A stretch of DNA of 64,000 nucleotides from Anisakis pegreffii (GCA_035041965.1 JAPYMA010003026.1:144097-208096); one strand, 5' to 3'; positions 24,872 through 37,472 are shown, numbered from the stretch's first letter. The notes: a model not told the origin generated them from the letters alone. A program made the numbers and translations.

Positions 24872-27800
24872 ATGGTGGCCGTTGGCATAGGCGAGGTGGC
24901 TTCCGGGCTGATTTTACTGATGATTTTATCGTTTATGGCGTTCTCGACGCTAACCGCAACAATAATTTCAGCCGTTTCACTGTTGATCAGCTATTTGTAA
25001 GTTAGCCATTAAAATCCAATCTGAAGGTTTTGTACCATCGCATGTGGCGATGAATTTCTCCATAGGAATTCTAATGAGCACGACGAAACGTTACAATCAC
25101 GGCAAAAAGATTGAAGTGGTCAAATTATGAGCAATACAATAGTTAATCAATGTAGTTTTATGTCAGTAAAGAGGCTGATATCAATGGTCTGATAAAAGTA
25201 TTGTTTTGTCTAATTAATATTTCGAAAAGTAGATGTGCGAAACATCATAGCGAATATTGGAAACGACGAGGTGTGCCTGCACCTGAAGCAAACTACATAT
25301 TCGGTAATGTTCTGCAGATGCAACGGAAAGGTTTTAAGCAGTACGATCTGGAAAACATGAAGAAATATGGTGGTTATTGGGGGTTTGTTTGTTTGTTTTG
25401 ATGTGCTCTTTGCTTTCGATAATCGAGATAAGAAGGAAAGTGTGCTAAGATAGCCTCTCAGATTCTGAGCCTACCTAACGGTCGACAGTTGCAGGGGAAT
25501 GTTTCTGAATTATCCAATGTTGGATATTTGCGATTTGGATATGTTAAGAAAAGTGTTGATCAAGGATTTTGGCACTTTTCAAAATCGCATGGTTAGACGA
25601 CAGCTTTGTGTTTAGTGCGATTATGATTATTGTTATTGATATGGTCATGTATGAGTCAATCTATACTTTGACCTATCATCAGTTAATATCATGCTTGTTT
25701 ATCCTGCTACTTTGCTGCGAATTTTGTTTATTTAATTATTCTTAAATTTCTTCCCCGTCTTCATTCATACTAATTCAAGATTCGCAACTTTTGAACACAT
25801 AAATTGAGATTTGAAGTTACAGCCTCTGGGTATATGAACGTTTGAAGCAAATCGAAGAAAATGCTCAACTGGTATGAAAAAACGTGTGCGTATGTTTAAT
25901 CTGAGTGAAGATTGCATTTTCAGATGGATGATTTTTTTGCTGGTGGTTCACCGATTCGATTGCATATGCTAAACACTTTGAAGGATGCCCACTGGAAGAA
26001 TGTACGAAATACCATAACACCTGCTTTTACAACCGGTCGAATTAAGAAGGTTCATCGCTGCTTGCTTTATTTATGATCAATGATGCGTCTGCATTTAATG
26101 GTATTATAAGGAGATTTGACACGGTAAGCTTTTCTAGTGTCAAATTTTACAGATGATTCCAATTATGTCAAGATGCATCGATGAAACAGAGGCGATTATC
26201 GACGAAGCTATAGCGTCATCGAATAGTATTATTGATGTGAAAAGGTCAGTATTCAGATATTTGTGACTGTTTGACAACACATCAATGAAATCTAACAACA
26301 AATTTAGTTCATTATCCAATGGTCATCATAAGCTAACTGAAGAACTTAAGGATTTCTTGATGACAAACTCTAGTACTGTTTTCTAACATGTGAAGACTTA
26401 GTGATACTTTTCAGACTATTCAGCAACACGGGAATGGACATAATCGCTCAAGTTGCGTTCGGTGTTGTGTTGAGCACGCAACGAGATACCAATTCTGACT
26501 TCACTCGTTATGCGAAGAAACTATTCGATGTGTCATTAGTAGATTTTCCGTTACTGTTTATGGCTTTATTTCCGAACGTAACGCGATTCGTCGAGAAGAA
26601 TTTCAACTATCAGTTTATTGGGAATCAATGTGACACGTTTTTCGAGGAATTATTGCGCAAAATAGTCAAAGAACGTCGCAGCAATCCACGTAAAGTTAGT
26701 TGATCATCTAATCCAATGGCTGCTGCCCTTGTTTGGATGTATGGCAAGTCGACATTGCCCACACGAAGAATCTCACTAAATGCAACCTGAACGTCAACAA
26801 CTGATCTCTTTAGTCCTACAAACTAGTTCTTCGTGGTTACACACCAGACTCTACAAGTGATCACGCTCAAGAACAGCATTAAAAAATTATTCGGTCGTAT
26901 CAGAAACAATCAATTTCTTGAGATTAGGTTTTACAAAAACTGCTGGACAAAGAGAATGATAAAGGAAGATTCAATCAGGAGTGATTCTACTCGATTTCTT
27001 CATGCATCTTTGAAATTCCCCCACCCCCAGTGGAATTTCCTCTTATTGTCAGAATCACCGATGCAATCAGTTCGCCTACTTCTACAAGGACAGTATCAAA
27101 TTTTGGCTGATTTGGAGTTCATTGGGTTCATTGCTGCGGCGGTTCATTCGTGAGGAATTATGGCCATTACAGGTTAATGATGAAATTACAGGAAAATCCA
27201 GATTTCTTGCAACTACTTCTGAATACTGTCGATGAAGGGAATAATGAAACGGACGATGGCCATCATGAGGTTACCCACAACGCTATCGGTCACGTTGAAA
27301 AAGTATGCATAGCGTATTTCGTTGATGGTCTTTTGAAAATGAGGATTTATTTTTAACGTACAGCGTTAACACTTACAAATAGTGATTTAAATAATTTTCA
27401 GCAATCTTAACCACAAGTAGCTTCGCTTTCTCTAATATACAGATCATTGAGTCACTCAGATAGATCATCAAATGAATGAATCGAAGGAAATTATACCATG
27501 GAACACACAAGTCTGATGATCAGTCTTTATTGAGAGCTGAAACATAGATTCGTTCCACATTTTTGCTGAGTGACGAATCAGATTTTAGGTTCCTCTCGAT
27601 GAACTGGATATACTCGCAAACGGCTACGTATTCTTAATCGCCGGTTATGAATCCACTTCGATCACACTTCAGTTCATTGCGTACGTCCTGGCACGTTATC
27701 CAGAAATCCAGGATCGTCTCTATGAGGAAGTCACCGGTATTTTGGGTGATAAGGTGGGGTGTTTCCTTATTCATGATTCTATGGTCGATGAGAGAAGAAT

Positions 27801-29022
27801 GCTAATTCTCGTGAGAAACGCCACTGAATGAAGCAACTCGGCTTGAACGCATTTGAGCAATGGTACGGGGAATTTATAGGATGTGGTCGAATACGACGAT
27901 ATAATGCAGATGCACTATATGGAACAGGTAATGTGCGAAACGTTGAGAATGTATCCGCCAGTGGTAAGGTGAGTTAATAGTTGGCATCTTCTGCAGAACT
28001 AACTACATGTTTTTCATTTCCGTTCTGATACCAGTTTTAGTGATCCATTGCAGCTACGCTTGGTAGGTAATTTTTTTCAGTTTATTGATGATAGCGGTAA
28101 TCTGAGAAAGATTTGAAAGAGTCAAAATTTTGAGTGAATGACAATCACTGACCAAGAGTTTACATGTGTTCTGTCGCATTCTCAGACTGAAATATTGATC
28201 CTGATTGGCTTTCCATTTCCAGAACGGAACGTGACTGTGGCACGGATACCGTGGTGAATGGAGTACCGATCGAGAAAGGCACTTCAGTGCATGTGGCCGT
28301 TTACGCTATCCACCATAACGAAGAATATTATCCGAATCCAGAGAAATTCGATCCCAACAGGTAACTTAAAGAGTCTTTTATGATCTGCAATCTAGAACAA
28401 AAGCAGAGCATTCACAAATTTAGAACTGGTTACCCACATGAATATGAACAGTTTTTGCACTCTTGAACAGCAGTAAGCAACGATCGGTGTATCTGATCTT
28501 TGCTTAATGAATTACACTTGATTCTTTGTCAGTCTGAGAAGCAAAATAAGCTGTCAGGCTGTTGTCCTCATAAATCTGATCTAATGTAACGCTCGTAGCC
28601 TCCACATCACATTGTTCCTATTTTCACTTCGCAATGCTCATTGTCTACAGATTTTCGTCTGCGGAGAAAGCTTTGCGTGATCCACTGGCGTTCATACCGT
28701 TCGGCTATGGCCCGCGCAACTGTATCGGTATGCGTTTTGCATTGATCGAAATTCGTTTCACGATGGCTCGTCTTATCCGCAAATACAAATTCATCCTTCC
28801 AGATGAGATGAAGGTCAATTTCCTTTTTTTCACTTCCTTGGAATTACTGTCCTTGCATGATTCCGCAGTGTCTCTTAATTTCCTAGAAATCGCCTAGAAA
28901 TTATCATATAAGGTCATTTCATGCTCACATATATTCAGGATAAACCACTGGAATTGGACACTTCAATGATGACGAAACCTGTCAAACCAATAATGATCAA
29001 GATGGAGAAGAGAGACGTTTGA
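24872..29022 (+). CDS. Cytochrome P450 (CYP3-clan-like), 12 exons, 540 aa
   Basis: Haem-thiolate monooxygenase, expected on the cytoplasmic face of the ER. Exons: 24872-24996, 25230-25382, 25495-25591, 25924-26049, 26153-26244, 26415-26694, 27192-27302, 27589-27753, 27880-27968, 28223-28360, 28651-28813, 28939-29022. All junctions are GT-AG and keep one frame of 540 codons plus TGA. Residues 1-42 are a hydrophobic N-terminal anchor, followed by a basic segment and a PAPEANYIFGN proline region. Helix C reads WKNVRNTITPAFTTGRIKK; the I-helix motif is AGYEST (346-351), with Ser where the conserved Thr usually sits. ExxR is ETLR (403-406), a PxRF-type element (PNRF) ends at 460, and the haem loop is FGYGPRNCIG with Cys483. 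These motifs suit nematode CYP13/CYP25-type enzymes of the CYP3 clan; the subfamily cannot be fixed by eye. No motif is broken, so the gene looks functional. Confidence 0.95.
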
Positions 29023-29169
29023 TCTGCTTGTGGTGATAGAACTATTTTAAGAAACTGTACTTGTAGTAGCTCTAAAATTCTGAGAATGTGCCTAACTTTG
29101 TTCACAATTGATTCCAACAATCCAAATTTCATTCATACGCGATGTATTTAGTGCTGATTACCTTGCAAT

Positions 29170-29175
29170 AATAAA
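29170..29175 (+). terminator. Polyadenylation signal of the P450 gene
   Basis: AATAAA about 148 bases after the TGA; the first canonical signal downstream of the last exon. Confidence 0.6.
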
Positions 29176-30296
29176 TGCTGCACCTTCGTAGCATCTGCTC
29201 TGCTCGACTACACACATCATTCTGATAACTTGCAACAATGAGCATCAAATTTTTTAAACCACATTTGTAAATGACACAAAAATTCAGGTTACGTTGCCAT
29301 ATGATTCGTCGAATATAACAGTGATGGACAATTCTAAATGTTTTGCTCTCGAACGAAAGTGTTTTCGGTATTCAGCTATCATTGTCCAAACACTTACTAC
29401 CAAGAACCTTCAGCCAACGATGCACTTTCTAATATTTTAAAATGGAGAAAACATAAAGGACCCACTCCATTGGGCTTCATCGCGGGGCATATCGTTTAAT
29501 TTGACTGCCAGTATTAATGCTCGCTGGCATTATTTTTAGCAACTAACTATAAGCCAGAAGCAAAAAGTGAGATTATCGCTATGATGACAGTGACCGAATA
29601 ACAAAGATAAAACAGGAATGGGTAAATTTTGAAAATAATATTGTTCCACTGAAACTGAAAGACATCGTGAGTAAGAAGAATGAAACTTTTTGAGGCGCAT
29701 GATCTGTTCGGTTGGTAAATATTTACGTGGTAAATTCCTAAGAAATTCTGAGGATTGGTATGTGTTTTGTGCCATTGTGTCATAGTGAATGGATTGTTAC
29801 ACAATATCATTTCCTTGTTCGAACGAGACCTGAACACAATCTACAAATAAATAGAAAACAACATATTCATAATATTTTATTTATGACAACAACATGGATT
29901 GAGCCTGTGCGGAAGTGATTTCCTTTATAAGAGGCCATTTGAGCCACTTCTTTTAAAAGGGCTCATCTGAGCGTTTCCTATTCGTTTCATAAAGTTTTCG
30001 GAAACTCCTATGTCGAGTGGTCTCGTGATGATTCAGGATTCGAGATCAATTCAAAAGTTGGAGAATTGCAGTCATCATTGCAGTTGACCAGCACAGTCGA
30101 CTTCTTTTTGCTACTAAAATGCTTTTGGTTACTGAAATTCTCCCAAGCTATCGGAACATTATCCATGATTTATAGATTGCTTAAGTTCCGCTGTTTTTAT
30201 GATAGTTACCGAAGTGTTCTAGACAGGCAACGCATAACGAGCTGAGCCTGTGTAAAAGAAGTTGATCTGTTATGCCAAGCCTGCTATAAGGGCAAT
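29176..30296. other. Intergenic spacer, P450 to TTR-like cluster
   Basis: No gene seen. Short minus-strand frames (about 29,536-29,837) overlap each other in different frames and have no domain signature. Confidence 0.6.
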
Positions 30297-30304
30297 ATTT
30301 TCAG
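30297..30304 (+). promoter_or_regulatory. Trans-splice acceptor before the first TTR-like gene
   Basis: ATTTTCAG ends two bases before the ATG at 30,307, with no coding exon upstream. This is the usual placement of a spliced-leader acceptor in nematodes. It also favours the 30,307 start over an in-frame ATG at 30,262, because translation from 30,307 begins directly with a signal peptide. Confidence 0.65.
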
Positions 30305-30306
30305 CA

Positions 30307-31210
30307 ATGTGGAACAAACAGAGTGCGATAATTCTGCTTATGATGTCGTGTGGCGCAGAAGCACTAATCGGAAGAACTCAAAGCGTTGGAATTAAAGGTG
30401 TACTAATGTGTGGTAATCAACCTGCATCACGTGTGCTCGTGAAATTGTATGACGACGACCGAGGTAGTGAACTCTCTGAGATGCCGAACAAAATTTCCAC
30501 GAAAAAATCGTCCTGATTAGTTTTGGGAAGCACAAATTCCGAGAAAAGAAATTCCCTAAATGTTATTAATTCATTCGCATTTGCATAGATTTCTTGATCA
30601 AACATCTACTAAATGCTACAGTTGGTTTTGTATCGGAGAATATTGCAATGTGAAGTTGGTCTCGATATATTCAGCTAAAGCTGACGTTCTCGTTGATTTC
30701 AACCTCTCAGAATGTTCAGTCAAACTGTTCTCATTTGCTGAATTCTAGGAATTGATACAGACGACCTCATGGCTAAAGGATACACTGACAGCCGAGGATA
30801 CTTCCAGTTGGTTGGTCATAGCGATGAATTCACAACGATCGATCCAAAATTGAACATTTACACAAATTGTGAAAAAGGATTGGTGAGTTTTTGTTTGACC
30901 ATTTTCATCTGACCAATCAGTGCGATTTTGGAGTAAATACGATATAGAAGCGTTGTGGTGAAAGTGAACTGTTGAAAACGACTAATTTTTTGAAGTATAG
31001 CACGGTATTGCACCATGATAGAACGTCATCTATTCATCTGAATAACCTCTAAATGATGGTTTACTTTTTCAGTCGTGCACAAGAAAGATTACGTACACTA
31101 TTCCTGATGCTTACATAAGCTCCGGAACGAAACCAGCGCGCATTCTCGATATGGGAAGACACAATCTTGCTGTGAGAGTAAAAGGAGAAACCAGTGATTG
31201 TATTCATTAA
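30307..31210 (+). CDS. Canonical transthyretin-like secreted protein, 142 aa
   Basis: Nematode TTR-like family (PF01060 type): small secreted beta-sandwich proteins related to transthyretin, often abundant in parasite secretions; the ligand is unknown. Exons 30307-30463, 30749-30882 and 31073-31210, intron phases 1 and 0. Residues 1-19 form a signal peptide ending AEA. Then come the family landmarks: RTQSVGIKGVLMCG, VKLYDDDRG, DDLMAKGYTDSRGYF, FTTIDPKLNIY and a Tyr-rich terminal exon starting SCTRKITYTIPDAY. Four conserved cysteines (GVLMC, YTNC, SC, SDC) are positioned for two disulfides. Nearest neighbour in sequence is the gene at 32,593; together they are the canonical pair of the cluster. 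Confidence 0.95.
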
Positions 31211-31309
31211 TCGTTACAGTTGTGTTCTCTGAATTGATAGATCAAATAACCCCATGATTATGCAGTTTTATTCGAATGCGATAAAGTATTCCCCTAGCAG
31301 TTGTTCAGC

Positions 31310-31315
31310 AATAAA
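31310..31315 (+). terminator. Polyadenylation signal, first TTR-like gene
   Basis: AATAAA (overlapping a second AATAAA-like string) 100 bases after the stop. Confidence 0.6.
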
Positions 31316-32582
31316 TAAAGCATTTAGGCACTGATCGAAGCCTACTCGTACACTGAAATGTTCCTCATTACAAGAGGCTTCCATTCATACCTCACCACAA
31401 ACTACATATTCGATTCAAGAATTCATGAAATCATTCCAATGAGTTCATCAGGATGTTTCATTACACCTTCTGACCTGATGCTGAGGGGATAAGCACATGA
31501 TTCCTTGATCGACTACTGAGCTAAATGTGATCTGACCCGTATTCTACTGTCCAAATCATTTGCGCATCCATTTTGATTCGTTGTTTTCAAGGCGCTGAAA
31601 GATTCGTCATCGTATTTTATTACTGTGTGAATATTTTGCAGTAAAATTCATTTTTTACTGCTTTCATTCATTCAAAGCATCACATTGAAGTTATGCCGAG
31701 AAAGAAAAAAAATCTTTTGTCGCAAGTGAAAAGCTCAGTGAACATTTGTGACTCATAATCCAGACTGATGCGTCGCTGCTTTTGTTGATGTAGCAATTCG
31801 TATCTTAAAGAATTATGACAATGAAATGAATCAAAATATTTCCTATTCACAAAAAACCAAAAAAACACTGTTCATGAATAACTCAGTTAACAAAACGTGA
31901 CAAATAAACAAACATTCGGCATTATTCGTGAACATTCAAAAGAATCCAAGTTGTTTGTTCAATTGTGATCAATCAATGAATCAAATATGTCTCATGATCG
32001 CTTCTATTTACAATATGATTCCTGAATGTATGCCTAACCGTTCAGCTGCTCCTATAAATATAATCGCTATCAATGTGTTTGTGGCTTATTAATAAAGATA
32101 TCGGCTGGAATGAGGTTCATTTCGAAAAGATACGCGAGTGATTTATTCCACGGAACAAGCGATATTCTTCTAATATCCGCTATTTTTTCGTGGAAAAATA
32201 CGATTATCAGTTGCACATAGCTAATGAATGACTCATGCTCATTCACCATCCATAATCAATCCTGTCGAATGATTGTCTTCGCTCATCACTCTTCAGCAAT
32301 TCATCGCCATAACTAACTATTTTCTCAGTTATTTTCCATGAATCATCCGATTTCATACTTTATCATAATGGTATCCGTGACTTTATCAGTATCATAATGA
32401 CTTTGTCATTATCACTTTATCATAATGGTATCTGTAATTTCTGGTATTCCTCAGCTCTCAAGTCTTTCCCAATCATTCGATTCGACCACAGCAATCCCGC
32501 ACTTCACTATTTGCTCATTAGGTCGAAAGCAACGAATTCGAACACGTCGCATGTGCAGATGATCGTAAACAATGATATGGAT
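31316..32582. other. Intergenic spacer between the canonical TTR-like genes
   Basis: AT-rich, no coding exon seen. It includes a short stretch in which TATCATAATG-type strings recur near 32,360-32,430. Unlike the spacers further right, it is not part of the duplicated spacer family. Confidence 0.55.
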
Positions 32583-32590
32583 ATTTTCAG
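32583..32590 (+). promoter_or_regulatory. Trans-splice acceptor before the second TTR-like gene
   Basis: ATTTTCAG two bases before the ATG at 32,593, the same arrangement as at 30,297. No upstream exon is needed to complete the protein. Confidence 0.65.
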
Positions 32591-32592
32591 TT

Positions 32593-33410
32593 ATGTATAA
32601 GTACATTTTTATTGCTCTCACATCGCTGTTTTGTGCCAATGAAGCACTGATTGGAAGGACACAAAGTGCTGGAGTTCGAGGCGTGCTCATGTGTGGCAAC
32701 AGACCGGCGTCGAATGTGTTGGTGAAACTCTATGATAACGATAGAGGTGAGTACTTTCGATAGGTGAACATAACTTAGCACTACACTAATACTCGGTGTT
32801 TCTGAACGAAACGTAAGATCTTCAACTCAAATACGCACTCATAAAAAAATTTCAAGTGCCCACTAGACTGTCCGATGAATATTCCACGCAGTGGACGCAT
32901 AGTATCGGGACACTTTCAGGATTAGATAGAGACGACTTGATGGCCAAAGGGCATACGGACAGCCGCGGTTATTTTCAGCTCGTTGGTCACACTGATGAGT
33001 TTACAACCATTGATCCCAAATTGAACATCTACACGGATTGTAACGATCATCTGGTAAGAGCTTCATCCTCTGCATTATGTCAGTGTTATTTGTGAATGTG
33101 TTTGGAATAAACTGAATTTGGAATTGATCACAGACGTGCTGTATTAGTATTATAGATCAAACTGATCAATGATCAAAATGAAGCTGACGCTTACGTTTCA
33201 TTATTTTCGACCATCCATGAATTATACTGTTACTTCCCTGAGTGACCACACGAATGATTGTGCTTCTTTCAGCCATGCCAACGGAAAATAACATTTTATA
33301 TTCCGAAAGCGTACGTTAGCCAAGGAAAACAACCTTCACGTATCGCCGATATTGGAACTGTGAATTTAGCGTTCAAACGGAAAGGAGAATCACGCGACTG
33401 CTTTCATTAA
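32593..33410 (+). CDS. Canonical transthyretin-like secreted protein, 141 aa
   Basis: Exons 32593-32746, 32920-33053 and 33273-33410 with the same phases as the gene at 30,307. A signal peptide (about residues 1-18, ending NEA) is followed by the family core: RTQSAGVRGVLMCGNRPAS, VKLYDNDRG, DDLMAKGHTDSRGYFQL, FTTIDPKLNIYTDC. Exon 3 begins PCQRKITFYIPKAYV and ends in RDCFH. All four cysteines are present. Its exon 3, 3' UTR and downstream spacer are the template recognisable in the remnants behind each divergent paralogue, so the divergent set probably arose from a gene of this type. Confidence 0.95.
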
Positions 33411-33474
33411 TTGTCTTTGTTGATAATGAGAATTGAATTTTTTGTGCAATAATATTTATTAATGGAATGTGATA

Positions 33475-33480
33475 ATAAAA
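33475..33480 (+). terminator. Polyadenylation signal, second TTR-like gene
   Basis: AATAAA 64 bases after the stop codon. Confidence 0.6.
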
Positions 33481-33499
33481 GTTGTCTCACATAAACAAT

Positions 33500-34800
33500 A
33501 CAAGAGTCAGTGGCAATAAGTCGACCAAATGATGACGATTCGCTTGGTCATATTGATGATTGCATGGCAAAAGATCCGAGAATTAAAAAATTTTGATAAT
33601 CGATAAATAATTCTTAAGCAAATCGTTCAGGATGAACAAATTTCGGTAATGCTCTGCAACCGATACAGATCTCGTTATGATAAGAGACTAAACTATCCCG
33701 ACTCAACAGTGAATGAAAACGAGTTCAGAGCATTTAAAATTGAGATGTGCTTAGACTGCATACGATTTCTGCTGCTTAAACTCACCAATTGACAGTATGA
33801 GTTGAACGCCTAAAGCTGAATATCTAGCAAGTATGCTTAAGAGTACAGGAATGATTTAAGAGAGCAATTTGAAAAACGTTGACGAAGTTAATTTTGTAGC
33901 GACAGATGAATTGATTTCATAGATGATTCCTGAAAAAATCAAGCTATGACAAGGAGGAACGTGAGAGTTGCCCTCAAGCAGCACGGTTCATTCACCATAT
34001 CCAGCAGATTACTATTATGTAGTTGAAGTAACCCGATACGTGGACCATTTCGCTCCGTACATAACTGTTGGCCCCTTATTGTTAGGAATATATTCCCTAC
34101 ATCCATACTGAAGCGATATGCCAGTGAATCAATTCGGAGCGATTTGATTGTCAATAAACATTCTGTTATCAATCCGGTTCCCTGGCCGCTCAACGAGCAC
34201 GGTTCACTCCATCAAACATGATCGTTTTCAATAGGAGTTTTCATCCCTTATGATCCGATTACAGCTAAGGCCACTCAGCAACGTATAATATTCAAATTCA
34301 ACTGAAAATTTTCATCAACATATCGCCCGAATACAGTCGTCAGTATTATTACCTAATAATTCCCAACATTGCGCTAGTCACTAGCCAGCCTTTATGCGTT
34401 GTTCCTCCGTTGAAATTCCTTGCTTGATTACAAAATTCCGTTATGTAATTGGTGGATTTTTTTCAGTTTCATCGAACACTCAAACTACCAACTATTATAG
34501 GCGCTTCAATAAGTCCCGTTCTGAAACGTATCGAAAATCCAACTGAGACTGTGGTGGTTACCCATGGGTAGAGGTGTGTCCGGAGCTTGAGCTTAAGGGT
34601 ACTACTAAGTAATAGCCTGAGCCCAGACATTAACTTAAGCCTAAAGCTATGCTTAGCTTAAATCAATTGGAGGTTTTCAGTTGGGGTCACATTCGAAATC
34701 GTACATCTGTATAGTCACGCCATCTACTGACAGACATTACCTCTAAAGCAAAAAACGTCCTCTCAAAGTATCTTTGAAAGTTGTCAATGTATCAGAAACG
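33500..34800. repeat. Spacer of the TTR-like cluster, founder-type copy
   Basis: Noncoding spacer that is recognisably homologous to those at about 36,240-38,800, 44,000-45,100, 46,815-48,180 and 50,150-51,240. Shared landmarks include AAAAACGTTGAC, a GCATACGATTTCTGCT string and a CAAGCTATGA-type string. This copy is the most diverged, consistent with the oldest duplication step. Confidence 0.6.
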
Positions 34801-34840
34801 TTTCAAATTACGATTCATTATGCGCACATTTAGATTCGTT

Positions 34841-35709
34841 ATGCGCACGTTTCTGATTATTTTGTCTTGTTCTGTGCTATTCGCCGAAGCTTTCTACATT
34901 GGATTCAAACAGTCGGTTAAAGTTCACGGTCGTCTGGTGTGTCACGGTGTACCGATGAACAATACGCAAGTAAAGCTGTTTGATCATGATGATGGTAGTG
35001 ACGCTTTTGCTCGATTCCGGCATAACAAATATCCGCATTTTGATTCCGTTTATCACCGGTTTTTTATTAATATCCATCGAGTAGATAACAAATCTGCAGA
35101 GGATTCGAACATATCCCCAGATCATTGCTGCTATGCAGGGGATTTTCCCAGCTGCTGTAGGAGCACCCTCCAACACCACGATTTCGGTGCAAATTTGTAT
35201 ATGGGTAGATCTGTGATCATCTCGCCCGAATGTTCTTTTCGAAGCTACACTAGGAGTTGTTTTGCAGGCTTCGATCCAGACGATCTTATGGACAGTGGGA
35301 TAACGGATAATAATGGATATATCACTCTAGAAGGACACACAGCCGAGTTCTTTAAAATTGATCCAAAAATAAGTATTTACTACAGATGTGGCAAAAAGCA
35401 ATCCGTGACATCAGCTTTTTCTAAGGCATGTGGCATATCAGACACAATCATCATCTCTTGCAATAACGACACAAAAATCCTCTTGATTTAGATGTACCGA
35501 GCAGAAAGAAGGCTTATTACCGACACGTGATTACATGTTTGCAGGCGAGAAGTTGCCCGCAGATGCTGTCATTATGGGTGCCAAAAAAATACATCTCTGA
35601 AGGAGACTGTGCATGCAAAACTTACGAATTTGGTACTTTGGAAATGTGGACGGCAAATACGCAGCTACTGCCTGCTCAGATTCAAACGCATGCGCAATGG
35701 CGTTGTTGA
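34841..35709 (+). CDS. Divergent transthyretin-like protein, 158 aa, GC-AG intron
   Basis: Exons 34841-34994, 35268-35425 and 35545-35709. I chose the start at 34,841 because all four sister genes begin MRTFLIILSC at the same point; in-frame ATGs at 34,781 and 34,820 are alternatives. A signal peptide to about residue 17 is followed by KVHGRLVCHGVP, VKLFDHDDG, DDLMDSGITDNNGY, GHTAEFFKIDPKISIYYRC. Exon 3 carries LWVPKKYISEGDCACKTYEFG. These align with the canonical family, but identity is low. Intron 2 starts GC (AAG|GCATGT) where the sisters have GT; its length, 119 bp, is the same in all five. Without splicing the frame stops at 35,491. The C-terminus after GTLEMW differs from the sisters, with a Cys at the very end. 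Confidence 0.8.
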
Positions 35710-35914
35710 AAAAAATGTTTTCTAAGACTGTTCATTCAGATGAATTAAAAATTGTCATTGATTTGCAATTGTTTCGATGGGATCGCTATTCTTCATGATT
35801 TTTGATGACACATTCACCGACTTTATCATACGTTCGGCCGTTTTTGTGATATCACGAATAATTACTTAACACTGCTGTTTTTCAAATACCACGTTCATCC
35901 ATTTTCAATTCAAA

Positions 35915-35995
35915 CAAACAACATTCGTACGTCACCGATATTAGAACGAATCCAGCATGACTCCATTCAAACTGAATAGAGAATCCCATGAATGT
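35915..35995 (+). pseudogene. Remnant of canonical TTR-like exon 3 (3' half)
   Basis: ACGTCACCGATATTAGAACG and what follows match the second half of exon 3 and the early 3' UTR of the gene at 32,593. The first half and the acceptor are missing and the frame is broken. It lies about 200 bp beyond the stop of the divergent gene. Confidence 0.6.
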
Positions 35996-36820
35996 GTTCG
36001 TTGTTGCCTTGTTCCATGCATATTGGATGTTTTCAAAACATTCGCAATTGAATGTTGCATGCAATGATAAATATTATCGGGGCACAATGAAGCGCAACTC
36101 ACTGACATGCGTTTATGACCAGCAATGGAAGAGTCGACGCCAGAGAGTGAATCGCATGATCATAAGTCGATCGCGGTGGCATGATTGCCCAAATTCATGA
36201 CTATCTGCCAGTGGATCCCAAAATGAAAATGAAATAAATTAATAATCGACAAATTATTCTCGACCAAACCATTCACGATAAACAAACTTTAGTAAAGTCC
36301 CACTATCAATAAGGATCTCATTATGATAACTGACTAAGTTGTCTGGATTCGCCGCTGAATAAAAATGAGTTTTGAACATTCAAATATAAGGTCAGTATGG
36401 CCTGCATATGATTTCTGCTTCTTGAAGTCATCGTTTGGGATCATTTGGAAAATGACTGAATCTGAGCGTCTAACAAATGTGCTTAAAAATACAAGATATA
36501 GGATATGATCACACAACAAATCTCTTCATAGGCAACCCTTTTGCTTTCGCATGACTCATATTTCGCCATTTCATGATTTGTTTTGAAGACAGAATGTTTC
36601 CAACACCGAGAATGACCACTGCCACCATCACATTTTCTAATTTATCCGAACGAACATGCACCATTCGATGACGTATTTCAAGAATAAATACGGAATTACC
36701 GGACTTAGACTACAACACAACGTTGACGACCAAACATGAAAGTCTTGGCCAGTATTGAATGAAAACGGATCCCGAGGTGGCATATTCCTAGAATCATCTT
36801 CTCATTACCTTTTCGACGGT
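35996..36820. other. Spacer after the first divergent gene
   Basis: Noncoding. It begins with sequence homologous to the canonical 3' UTR, whose chance open frame (35,988-36,200) is shared with 46,292-46,420 simply because the DNA is duplicated. It continues into spacer-family sequence and has no independent gene. Confidence 0.5.
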
Positions 36821-37462
36821 GAACAACAAAGATGAATGCGTATGAATGAGCTGGGAATGATTCATGCTACATTCATGATGGGTATGCTACCAAATTCATC
36901 GGAACTGTCTTATGTCGTGAATCCCCGAAATCCCATGAGTGTCGAAAGTATGAATTCCTAGATCTGGATCGAGATGTAAAAGCAGGGATTCAGGATTCCG
37001 GGGATCATGTGCAATTCGCCGACAAAGTGATCAACGTTGACGAACTTGCTTTTCTACTGATATATGGATTGACTTCATGTCTGAGTGCAAAAAAATCAAG
37101 CTATGAGAAAAAGAAACATGAGAGTTGGTCTCAAACAGCATGATTCGTTCGTTATAGTTGCTAGATGATTGTCCTCTAGTTGAAATAAGTCGCTGTATCG
37201 ATAATTTTGCTTCCGATGTAACTCGCTAATGAATCACTGAATCAACCCCATTCGATTTGATTGTCAACAAATATTCTGCTATCAATCTGGTTACGTTGCC
37301 GCTCAGTGATCACGAATCACTGGATTAACTATGTGCGTTTTGATCGGAGTTAATCAACATACATAACTGATTGTTGTTGACAAGGAAAAAGGAACATGAA
37401 CATCATTACATACATCATGCTTACTACCTACCTACCGTTACATTATTATTGTCAGAATAATC

Positions 37463-37472
37463 NNNNNNNNNN
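37463..37472. other. Assembly gap (10 N)
   Basis: Ten N. Comparison with unit D2 shows that the flanking sequences are about 2.25 kb apart there (44,567 to 46,815), and that interval contains a whole TTR-like gene. The gap is therefore probably of unknown length and hides sequence. Confidence 0.95.

Noticed and set aside
25842..25871. Short open segment between P450 exons 3 and 4, flanked by TTACAG and CTG|GTATGA
   Set aside because: In the phase left by exon 3 it hits a stop after four codons, and its length would break the frame. Skipping it joins exons 3 and 4 cleanly.
26833..27153. 106-codon open frame inside P450 intron 6
   Set aside because: It lies wholly within an intron whose borders are fixed by the P450 frame, and it has no P450-like or other motif.
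35988..36200. Open frame with a counterpart at 46,292-46,420
   Set aside because: The similarity is explained by duplicated 3'-UTR and spacer DNA; protein identity does not exceed DNA identity, and the third copy (near 40,850) is disrupted.
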